DNA of 6,013 nt from Betaproteobacteria bacterium (GTDB taxonomy: Bacteria; Pseudomonadota; Gammaproteobacteria; Burkholderiales; SG8-39), in contig JAFARH010000273.1 in the NCBI GenBank assembly GCA_019245555.1, positions 1-6,013 of the forward strand. The letters are read 5' to 3'. Positions 1 through 6,013 of the stretch are shown here, piece by piece. Under the pieces are notes generated by a model. It saw only the letters and a program-made list of their open reading frames with translations, made no database searches and was not told where the DNA came from. The first letter of the stretch is position 1; each line of letters begins with the position of its first letter. The position numbers and the translations under genes are program-made.

Positions 1-1383
1 ATCGGCTACCCGGTCGCCTTCTCGCTCGGCGCCGTTGGGCTTTTCTTCGGCGTGATCGGCATCCACCTCGGCTACTTCCAGATCGCGCTGCTGCAGGCGC
101 TGCCCGAGCGCGTACTCGGCATCCTGTCCAACGAGCTCTTGCTGTCGATTCCGTTCTTCACGTTCATGGGCGCGGTGCTCGAGCGCTGCGGACTAGCGGA
201 GGACCTGCTCGAGGGCACGGGACAGCTGTTCGGCCCGGTGCGCGGCGGCCTCGCCTACGCCGTGATCCTCGTGGGCGCGCTCCTCGGCGCGATCACGGGA
301 ACGGTCGCCGCCTCGGTGATCGCGATGGGCCTCATCTCGCTGCCGGTCATGATGCGCTACGGGTACAACATGCGCCTCGCGACCGGCGTGATCGCCGCCT
401 CCGGCACGATCACGCAGCTCATCCCGCCCTCGCTCGTGCTCGTCGTGCTCGCCGACCAGCTCGGCAAATCCGTGGGCGACATGTACGCGGGCGCGATCGG
501 CCCCTCGATCGTGCAGGTGCTCCTGTTCTGCGCGTTCATCTTCCTTCTCTCCATCTTCAGGCCGCAGGACGTGCCCGCCCTGCCGCCCGAGGCGCGCACG
601 AAGATCGGCTGGAAGCTGATCCTGCGCATCCTCTTCGGCATGGTGCCTTCGCTCGCGCTGATCTTCCTCGTCCTCGGCACGATCCTCATCGGCCTCGCCA
701 CGCCGACCGAAGGCGGCGCGATGGGCGCGGTCGGCGCCATCGCCCTCGCCGCGATGCACCGCCGCCTCACCTGGAAGCTGCTCTGGCAGGGCATGGACTC
801 GACCATGCGCATCAACGCGATGGTGATCTTCATCCTGATCGGCTCGACCGTGTTCGGCCTGGTGTTCCGCGGCGTGGACGGCGATCTCTGGATCGAGCAC
901 ATGCTGCTCGCCCTGCCGGGCGGGCAGGTGGGCTTCCTGCTGGCTGTGAACGTGTTCGTCTTCTTCCTTGCCTTCTTCCTCGACTATTTCGAGATCGCGT
1001 TCATCGTCATCCCGCTGCTCGCGCCGGTGGCGGCCAAGCTCGGCATCGACCTCATCTGGTTCGGCGTGCTGCTCGGCGCGAACATGCAGACCTCATTCAT
1101 GCACCCGCCGTTCGGCTTCGCCCTCTTCTACCTGCGCGGCGTGGCGCCGAAGGAAGTGAAGAGCACCGACATCTACTGGGGCGCGGTGCCGTGGGTGGTG
1201 CTGCAGCTGATCCTAGTCGTGATCATCATCGCCTGGCCCGGGCTGGTGACGAGCTTCATCGACCAGGGCGGCGCGCCGCGCACCGAGCCGCCCGCCATCG
1301 AGCAGCCCGCCCGCGGCGACGAAGCCGGCGACAAGGACGATCAATCCCTAGAGATCGAGCGCCAGCTCAAGCAGATGAAGTGA
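1..1383 (+). CDS. TRAP transporter large permease (DctM-like), 5' partial
   Basis: Large membrane subunit of a tripartite ATP-independent periplasmic (TRAP) transporter, which imports an organic acid using an ion gradient together with a small membrane subunit and a periplasmic binding protein. The frame is open from base 1 and reads IGYPVAFSLGAVGLFFG, typical of the first part of DctM proteins, so the true start lies left of the window and the GTG at 52 is internal. The 460 visible residues are almost all hydrophobic segments. Family-typical stretches include GTITQLIPPSLVLVVLADQ (about 403-459), ATPTEGGAMGA (697-729) and GANMQTSFMHPPFGFALFYL (about 1075-1134). The flavour resembles permeases labelled mannitol/chloroaromatic TRAP; the substrate cannot be read from the sequence. 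After the last membrane segment there is a hydrophilic tail of about 40 residues rich in Glu, Asp, Pro and Lys. The small permease and binding protein would be expected upstream. The 3' end overlaps the convergent pirin gene by 17 bp. Confidence 0.95.
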   Translation: MGYPVAFSLGAVGLFFGVIGIHLGYFQIALLQALPERVLGILSNELLLSIPFFTFMGAVLERCGLAEDLLEGTGQLFGPVRGGLAYAVILVGALLGAITGTVAASVIAMGLISLPVMMRYGYNMRLATGVIAASGTITQLIPPSLVLVVLADQLGKSVGDMYAGAIGPSIVQVLLFCAFIFLLSIFRPQDVPALPPEARTKIGWKLILRILFGMVPSLALIFLVLGTILIGLATPTEGGAMGAVGAIALAAMHRRLTWKLLWQGMDSTMRINAMVIFILIGSTVFGLVFRGVDGDLWIEHMLLALPGGQVGFLLAVNVFVFFLAFFLDYFEIAFIVIPLLAPVAAKLGIDLIWFGVLLGANMQTSFMHPPFGFALFYLRGVAPKEVKSTDIYWGAVPWVVLQLILVVIIIAWPGLVTSFIDQGGAPRTEPPAIEQPARGDEAGDKDDQSLEIERQLKQMK

Positions 1384-2401
1384 AATGCGCTGATCCATCC
1401 GGGCTTTCGAGACGGCCGTCCGCGTGCCGCGCGAACCTGCCACGCTCGCGAGGAAACACGGGATCGTTCGCCGGGTACGGCCAGCCCCCGAATTCGGTGC
1501 GCCGATAGTCCGCGAAGGCCTGCTCGAGCTCGGCACGTGTGTTCATGACGAAGGGGCCGTGCTGGGCTACCGGCTCACCGATCGGCCGCCCTTGAAGCAG
1601 CAGTAACTCAGCGCGTTTTCCGTGCGCGGCCAGGCGGACAGCGCGGTCAGCGCGCAGCTGCACCGCCGTGGGATTGGCAAGCTCGCGGCCACCGACTGCC
1701 AATCGGTCGCCGGCGAAGAAATAGAGCACCCGCCCAGCGCGCGCGTCGCGCGCCGCCGGTAGCGTCCATTCGGCGTTGGGCTCGATCTCGATATTCCAGA
1801 TCGCGAAGTCGGATTCGGGATTCGCCGCCCACGAATCGGGCGGCGGCGCGAGCGGCACAACTCCGGGGAGCGCGCCGGCGGTCACGACGATCTCGACCCC
1901 GGCGGGACGCACGCGAGGAAGCTGCTCGTCCCACAGCATCGTGAAATAGGGCTTGGCCAGCTTGCTGCGCGCAGGCAGGTTGACCCAGATCTGGAAAAGC
2001 TCGAGCCGATTCGGCTTTTCGCGCTCGAGCAAGGGGAACATCTCCGAATGGTTGATGCCGGCACCGGCCGTCAACCATTGCACGTCGCCGTGGCCGAAGC
2101 GCGCCGTCGCGCCGAGCGAGTCCGAGTGGTCGATAAACCCATCGCGCACAATCGTCACGGTCTCGAAGCCACGGTGCGGATGCTGCGGAAAGCCCGGCAC
2201 GACCTCGCCGTGATACATGCGCCAGCCGTCCTTGCCGGAAAAGTCTTGGCCGAGCGCACGCCCGGCAAGCGATGCCGCTGGCCCTAACCGCTCATTACCT
2301 CGCGGGTATTCATCGACGTGATGCACGCACATCAGGAAAGGATCCATCGTCGGCCAAGGGAAGCCGAGCGGCGCGACATCAATGATCGAGTCGTTTTTCA
2401 T
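1367..2401 (-). CDS. Pirin family protein
   Basis: Complete 344-residue bicupin of the pirin family. Characterised members bind one metal ion in the N-terminal cupin; some act as quercetin 2,3-dioxygenases and others as regulatory partners, so the precise role here is unknown. The metal site is intact: HPHRGFE supplies His74 and His76, and GINHSE supplies His118 and Glu120. The second cupin runs from about residue 195 to 275 and ends in LLLQGRPIGEPVAQHGPFVMN, a conserved pirin C-terminal signature, followed by FADYRRTEFGGWPYP. The ATG at 2401 has a GGAG only 2 nt upstream (2404-2407), which is closer than usual, but no other start exists upstream in frame. No signal peptide is visible, so the protein is probably cytoplasmic. 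It is convergent with the TRAP permease and its last codons overlap that gene. It lies downstream of a degenerate coding stretch on the same strand. Confidence 0.95.
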   Translation of the reverse strand: MKNDSIIDVAPLGFPWPTMDPFLMCVHHVDEYPRGNERLGPAASLAGRALGQDFSGKDGWRMYHGEVVPGFPQHPHRGFETVTIVRDGFIDHSDSLGATARFGHGDVQWLTAGAGINHSEMFPLLEREKPNRLELFQIWVNLPARSKLAKPYFTMLWDEQLPRVRPAGVEIVVTAGALPGVVPLAPPPDSWAANPESDFAIWNIEIEPNAEWTLPAARDARAGRVLYFFAGDRLAVGGRELANPTAVQLRADRAVRLAAHGKRAELLLLQGRPIGEPVAQHGPFVMNTRAELEQAFADYRRTEFGGWPYPANDPVFPRERGRFARHADGRLESPDGSAHFTSSA

Positions 2402-2441
2402 AGCTCCGATGTTGGGCCCCTTGGGCGCAGCACAAGGGCTT

Positions 2442-2631
2442 TTACAAGGAATCGCCGGCCACCGCCATACGGACTAGCCCTCCGCCCCTGAAAGCCCGGA
2501 AAAACGCGGGCGGCATCGCCTTGAGTGCATAGTCGAAGAGCGCCACGCGCTGCGCGAAGACTTCGCCGAAGTAGCTGCTGGCGTCGGGCTCCGGCAGCCT
2601 GAGTTTTTAACCCTGGCTTAAGGAAAAACAT
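2442..2631 (-). pseudogene. Short unrecognised coding-like stretch with one frame break
   Basis: On the minus strand, 2606 down to 2442 is open for 54 codons ending in TAA. It has strong G/C third-position bias and a natural-looking composition (SSYFGEVFAQRVALFDYALK, then RAFRGGGLVRMAVAGDSL at the end). This frame is closed by TAA at 2607-2609 and has no start near its beginning. A second frame begins with ATG at 2631 (MFFLKPGLKTQ) and turns arginine-rich after about 10 codons. Dropping one A from the A5 run at about 2605-2609 joins the two into a 65-residue protein, MFFLKPGLKLRLPEPD and onward. I do not recognise the family. It may be a small gene with a frameshift (real or sequencing), or the 3' end of a larger lost gene. 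It ends 40 bp before pirin on the same strand. Confidence 0.4.
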
Positions 2632-2654
2632 GAAGCGCTTGATATCCTCTCCTT

Positions 2655-2660
2655 AGGGGG
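2655..2660 (+). promoter_or_regulatory. Ribosome binding site supporting a TTG start
   Basis: AGGGGG lies 7 nt before the TTG at 2668. This spacing supports translation of the extradiol dioxygenase from TTG; there is no nearby in-frame ATG, and the next in-frame Met lies inside the N-terminal domain. The sequence just upstream (about 2600-2650) is visibly more A/T-rich than its surroundings and would be the natural promoter location. Only a weak candidate is visible there (TTAAGG at 2618-2623, 17 nt, GATATC at 2641-2646), so I do not annotate it as a promoter. Confidence 0.65.
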
Positions 2661-2667
2661 TTTTACC

Positions 2668-3627
2668 TTGAGCCAAGAGCACGATCTTTTCGGCAGGCTG
2701 CGCCTTGCCTACCTGGCCCTTCGCGTTTCCGACCTGGGCGAATGGAAGCGATTCGCATCCGAAATGCTGGGCGTCCCGGACCCTGCGGTCAGGAGCGACG
2801 GCGCGCTCGCCTATCGGCTGGACGACAAGGTTCACCGCTTCGTCTTACGCAAGGCGGATTCAGACGATGTCGATGCGCTCGGCTGGGAAGTCGACAGCGA
2901 GCAGGACTTCAAAGCCGTCCTTGCTCGCGCCGAGCAAGCCGGTGCTCATCCTGTCAGCGGCAACGAGGACGAAGCGAAGGCGCGCCATGTCGCCCGGCTT
3001 GCGCACTTCGAGGGTCCCGATGGCGTACGAAACGAATTGGTGATGGGCCTGCAGTCTGCACCGACCGCTTTCCAATCCACGCTCGTCCCAGGCGGATTTC
3101 GAACCGGCGCAATGGGACTCGGCCACGCGGTGCTTGTCGCCTCGGACGCCCAGGCGGCCGGGCGCTTCTATCGCGAAGTGCTGGGCATGAGGCTCAGCCA
3201 GGACATGGCGGTGCGCATCGGCCCGTTCGACATCAAGGGTGTGTTCCTGCATTGCAATCCGCGTCACCATTCACTCGCCCTCTTCGAGCTGCCGTGCAAG
3301 ACGCGCCTGCAGCACGTCATGATCGAGGCGAATGAGTTCCGCGATGTCGGCGTGGCGTGGGAGCGCGCACGTCGGCTGGGAATACCGATCACCCTCTCGC
3401 TCGGGCAGCATCCCGAGCCTGACTGCATGGTGTCCTTCTACGGCATGACGCCGTCGGGTTTCGAATTCGAGATCGGTGCCGACGGCAAGTTGATCGACGG
3501 CGCGCATTTCCAGCCGATCACGCTCCATAAGACGAGCGACTGGGGCCACCATCCCACGCTGCGCGCGAAGTGGAACCTGATCTCGGCCGCAGTATCGGCG
3601 AAGTTTCGCCGGCCGTCGGTCGCGTGA
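2668..3627 (+). CDS. Type I extradiol ring-cleavage dioxygenase (VOC superfamily)
   Basis: Fe(II)- or Mn(II)-dependent dioxygenase of the BphC/HsaC/2,3-dihydroxybiphenyl 1,2-dioxygenase type, which opens a catechol ring next to the hydroxyls using O2. The 319 residues form two VOC domains: a metal-free N-terminal domain (about 11-128) and the catalytic domain (about 147-285). By alignment from memory to the family, the ligands are His153 (GLGHAVL), His216 (LQHVMIE) and Glu268 (GFEFEIG). The acid-base and substrate residues are His201 (CNPRHHSLA), His248 (LGQHPE) and Tyr258 (MVSFYGMTPSG). All are present, so the enzyme should be active. It starts at TTG 2668 behind AGGGGG and has no signal peptide, so it is cytoplasmic. 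The tail past residue 285 is about 35 residues and ends basic. The gene stands alone on the plus strand, convergent with the minus-strand cluster 6 bp away. The exact ring substrate cannot be decided from the sequence. Confidence 0.93.
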   Translation: MSQEHDLFGRLRLAYLALRVSDLGEWKRFASEMLGVPDPAVRSDGALAYRLDDKVHRFVLRKADSDDVDALGWEVDSEQDFKAVLARAEQAGAHPVSGNEDEAKARHVARLAHFEGPDGVRNELVMGLQSAPTAFQSTLVPGGFRTGAMGLGHAVLVASDAQAAGRFYREVLGMRLSQDMAVRIGPFDIKGVFLHCNPRHHSLALFELPCKTRLQHVMIEANEFRDVGVAWERARRLGIPITLSLGQHPEPDCMVSFYGMTPSGFEFEIGADGKLIDGAHFQPITLHKTSDWGHHPTLRAKWNLISAAVSAKFRRPSVA

Positions 3628-3633
3628 AGCGGC

Positions 3634-3927
3634 TTACGCCTTCGCTTCGTGAAGCATGCCACGAGCCTTGAAGGCGAGGACGACCAGCAGCACGCCGAAG
3701 AAAATCGCATAGCTCGCGATCAGCCACAGCACTGCGAGGGCACCGGCTCCCGGGCTTGCCACCAGAAGCACGCCGAAGACGACCGAGGCAATGCCGGCGA
3801 GGATAAGAACCCATTCCCCGGTGATTTCGCGGCGTAGCCGCACCGCCGCCACGATCTGCAGCATGCCGCTAGCGATCGCCCAGATCGCGATGTAGAAGAG
3901 CAGCGCAAGCGCCGACCATTGGTCCGG
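3634..3927 (-). pseudogene. C-terminal half of a DUF308/HdeD-type membrane protein, 5' truncated
   Basis: From CCG at 3927 down to TAA at 3634-3636 the minus strand encodes about 97 residues with three hydrophobic helices: SALALLFYIAIWAIASGMLQ, EWVLILAGIASVVFGVLLVA, and a third around VLWLIASYAIFFGVLLVVLA. The loop between the first two reads RLRREITGEW. This matches the second half of HdeD/DUF308 inner-membrane proteins, which normally have about 190 residues and six helices; HdeD is linked to acid resistance in enteric bacteria. The frame stays open further upstream (to ATG 4188), but that part is low-hydrophobicity noise antiparallel in character to a membrane protein and overlaps the SDR gene in another frame. 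The real N-terminal half is therefore missing, and this is most likely a remnant left by a deletion joined to the SDR. Confidence 0.8.
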
Positions 3928-4384
3928 GGCAAAGGAGGCGCCAGTCCACTGCCGAGCGTCGCAGGCGTTCGTAATTGGCGCGGTGGGGCCAGTACGTCGA
4001 CCGGATTTTGGGCAAGTCGATTCCTCGACGGCCCGATGCATCGATATCCAGGAGAGCAGCGCCACCCAGAAACCAGCAGACGGGCCGTGCTGCGGCTGGC
4101 ATTGATTCCACTGCGGTGACAATACGGTCCACGAGGCGTACGAAGCGCTCGCCATCGGCAACGTTTCCTGCGCAATTGATGAGCGCATCCTGCGCCCCCA
4201 TGAGATGTAGCGGTGCCTCGGCCTCGAGGTCGCCCGTTTCCACCTGCAATCGACCGCGCAGGTCAGCAGGAAGCTTCGAAGGCGTACGGACGAATGCGGT
4301 CACCTCATGGTTGGCGGCGATCGCCGCTCGGAGCACATGCTGTCCAAGCGCTCCGGTGGCGCCAAAAATCATCATTCGTGACAT
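3914..4384 (-). pseudogene. NAD(P)-binding atypical SDR/NmrA-like protein, 3' truncated
   Basis: The ATG at 4384 opens a Rossmann-fold protein of the NAD(P)H-binding (NmrA-like, atypical SDR) type. MIFGATGALG (residues 5-14) is the dinucleotide-binding glycine motif; VTAFVRTPSKL (28-38) follows the second strand, with Arg33 consistent with NADP preference; DALINCAGN (66-74) and ANYERLRRSAVDWRLLCPGP (136-155) are also family-typical. Similarity appears to stop at residue 156-157 (nt about 3914-3919). The frame then runs about 14 unrelated residues (GACAALLHRDLGDR) to a stop at 3869, while the DUF308 fragment starts in another frame at the same place. Intact relatives have about 205-220 residues, so roughly a quarter is missing, including the C-terminal substrate-side region. 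GGAG at 4394-4397 lies 9 nt before the ATG, and the gene starts 14 bp after DUF3300, so it is probably co-transcribed. It is likely non-functional as it stands. Confidence 0.8.
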
Positions 4385-4398
4385 GGGTGGCGGCTCCG

Positions 4399-5016
4399 TT
4401 AATCCGAAGCAAGAGGCGCGTCTTGGTAGCGAACGTCGCCCTTTGTCCAGTTAATCTGCCACGCGTGCCAGCCCCAGCCGAAACGCTCGTATGCCGCAAC
4501 ATCGAAAACTCCGGCACCGGGCACGTAGACGTATTGAGCATCAACCGGCTCGAGATGAATCATCGCCCCGGCCACGACTACTCGTTGACCGCTCGAGCTC
4601 ACAAGTTCGCCGGCGGCCTGTGCCTTGTGGCGTACCGCCTGCACTGCGGCAACGACTCCAGATGGATTGCTCGCATACGCCTCGCCAAGCGCCTTTGCCC
4701 ACTGGACGTTGCGACGCATGGTTTCCAGGACCGGACGGGTGAGCGCAAGCGCCTTGATGTCCGGATGCCAGTGGTTGCCGTCGACTTCTTGTGCAAGCTG
4801 GCGCGCGTCCCAAGAATGTTCGCCGTCGAGCCAGGCTCCCGCATTCCCGATTTCATCCGGATGAGTTGATGCTGCCAGGACCTGCGCGACCAAGACGTCG
4901 GGATAGAAAGCGATCGGCGCAACCAGCTCGGTAAAGGTCGCGGTTTTGCTCGACTGAGCGGCCGCTTGACCCGCGAAGCCGAGAACCGCGGCGGCGACCA
5001 AAACGATGAATTTCAT
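4399..5016 (-). CDS. DUF3300 domain-containing exported protein
   Basis: A 205-residue protein with a clear signal peptide (MKFIVLVAAAVLGFAGQAAA, cleavage likely after AAA or AQA near residue 20-21). It therefore acts outside the cytoplasm, probably in the periplasm. The mature part carries the DUF3300 core: LVAPIAFYPDVLVAQVLAAS (31-50), HPDIKALALTRPVLETMRRN (84-103), then VVAAVQAVRHKAQAAGEL, and MIHLEPVDAQYVYVP (152-166). No biochemical function is established for this family that I can cite. Many relatives continue with a long Gly/Trp/Asn/His-rich tail; here the protein ends soon after RFGWGWHAWQINW, so it is a compact version. I chose ATG 5016 rather than GTG 5052 because it begins exactly at the signal peptide and its ATGA overlaps the stop of the preceding short ORF, which suggests translational coupling and explains the lack of its own ribosome binding site. 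Confidence 0.88.
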   Translation of the reverse strand: MKFIVLVAAAVLGFAGQAAAQSSKTATFTELVAPIAFYPDVLVAQVLAASTHPDEIGNAGAWLDGEHSWDARQLAQEVDGNHWHPDIKALALTRPVLETMRRNVQWAKALGEAYASNPSGVVAAVQAVRHKAQAAGELVSSSGQRVVVAGAMIHLEPVDAQYVYVPGAGVFDVAAYERFGWGWHAWQINWTKGDVRYQDAPLASD

Positions 5017-5168
5017 AGAGCTGTGTTGAGCGCGAGCGCCGCGGTCGGCCACCAGGCACCTTCTACGCCGAGAGGTACGCCTCGATATGGATCCTGGGTC
5101 TCGCTGTCTGAATCCGGTGCCGCCGAGACAGCGTCATAGTTCGTCGCAATTTCGTCGGCGGGGTTCAT
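5013..5168 (-). CDS. Short hypothetical ORF (51 aa) overlapping DUF3300
   Basis: ATG at 5168 to TGA at 5013-5015 encodes 51 residues that I do not recognise. The first half is acidic and polar (MNPADEIATNYDAVSAAPDS, then DSETQDPY); the second is hydrophobic (GVPLGVEGAWWPTAALALNT) and ends at NTAL. There is no signal peptide and no convincing full-length membrane helix. Support for reality comes from layout: its ATG overlaps the stop of the upstream short ORF by ATGA, and its own stop overlaps the DUF3300 start by ATGA, so it fills the space with no spare bases. Its third-position bias is weaker than in the TRAP or dehydrogenase genes. It could instead be a leader whose translation delivers ribosomes to DUF3300. 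Confidence 0.45.
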   Translation of the reverse strand: MNPADEIATNYDAVSAAPDSDSETQDPYRGVPLGVEGAWWPTAALALNTAL

Positions 5169-5249
5169 GGCTGCACCACGACGTCTTGCCAGCTGAGTGG
5201 AATTACGACGCCCGCAACGTGCAACGCTGCGGGTAGCGCGGCGATAGCC

Positions 5250-6013
<764 letters not shown>

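Noticed and set aside
193..902. Two long open frames on the minus strand opposite the TRAP permease
   Set aside because: Both are rich in Arg, Ala, His, Glu and Asp with no family resemblance, as expected for antisense frames of a GC-rich gene; the plus-strand reading is clearly the permease.
2618..2646. Sigma-70-like promoter TTAAGG - 17 nt - GATATC before the extradiol gene
   Set aside because: Both hexamers match the consensus poorly. The place is right but the match is near chance.
3624..3655. Inverted repeat GAAGCG / CGCTTC (3626-3631 and 3643-3648) between convergent genes as a terminator
   Set aside because: The stem is only 6 bp with an 11-nt loop and no T run on either strand; it also lies within the coding ends. 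Too weak to annotate.
3928..4188. N-terminal extension of the DUF308 frame up to ATG 4188
   Set aside because: It lacks membrane helices, is Pro/Cys/Trp/Gln-rich and overlaps the recognisable SDR gene in another frame, so it is a shadow reading and not the missing DUF308 half.
4213..4869. 218-codon plus-strand open frame opposite the DUF3300 and SDR genes
   Set aside because: It spans two real minus-strand genes, is Arg/Pro/Ser-rich, and shows no domain; the minus strand has a signal peptide, DUF3300 motifs and a Rossmann motif.
4399..5052. DUF3300 start at GTG 5052, with AAGG about 7 nt upstream
   Set aside because: It would put 12 polar and basic residues before the signal peptide. ATG 5016 starts exactly at the signal peptide and overlaps the preceding stop as ATGA. 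Not fully excluded.

Overview
The window is GC-rich, densely coding DNA from a proteobacterium. The strong G/C third-position bias and the family mix (TRAP permease, pirin, type I extradiol dioxygenase, FMN alpha-hydroxy-acid dehydrogenase, DUF3300) fit a Burkholderiales-like beta-proteobacterium or a relative. That placement is inference; there is no rRNA or other marker to confirm it. I see no tRNA, CRISPR array, insertion sequence or phage gene.

Layout. 1-1383 (+) is the 3' part of a TRAP transporter large permease whose start lies left of the window. It converges with, and overlaps by 17 bp, a complete pirin-family gene (1367-2401, -). The 266-bp gap before the next gene (2402-2667) holds a coding-like minus-strand stretch that needs one frame correction (about 2442-2631), plus the likely control region of the next gene. 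2668-3627 (+) is an intact two-domain extradiol ring-cleavage dioxygenase with a TTG start and a good ribosome binding site.

From 3634 to the right edge everything reads on the minus strand. In transcription order, right to left, it contains: an FMN-dependent alpha-hydroxy-acid dehydrogenase (5' end outside the window, apparent frameshift near its C-terminus); two very short ORFs (5165-5323 and 5013-5168); an exported DUF3300 protein (4399-5016); the N-terminal part of an NAD(P)-binding atypical SDR (about 3914-4384); and, out of frame, the C-terminal half of a DUF308/HdeD-type membrane protein (about 3634-3927). The last two look like the two sides of a deletion or rearrangement.

How the genes fit together. 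The left half suggests uptake of an organic or aromatic acid (TRAP) and ring cleavage (extradiol enzyme), with a hydroxy-acid dehydrogenase as a possible further catabolic step, but no shared operon is shown. The right half is a tightly packed minus-strand chain: the probable ancestral stop of the dehydrogenase abuts the first short ORF, both short ORFs overlap the next gene by ATGA, and DUF3300 is followed after 14 bp by the SDR. The most interesting material is the pair of unrecognised short ORFs feeding into DUF3300, and the cluster of three lesions or junctions at about 2.6, 3.92 and 5.37 kb. Those are either real decay and rearrangement or sequence/assembly errors. I see no convincing complete new defence or mobile system.
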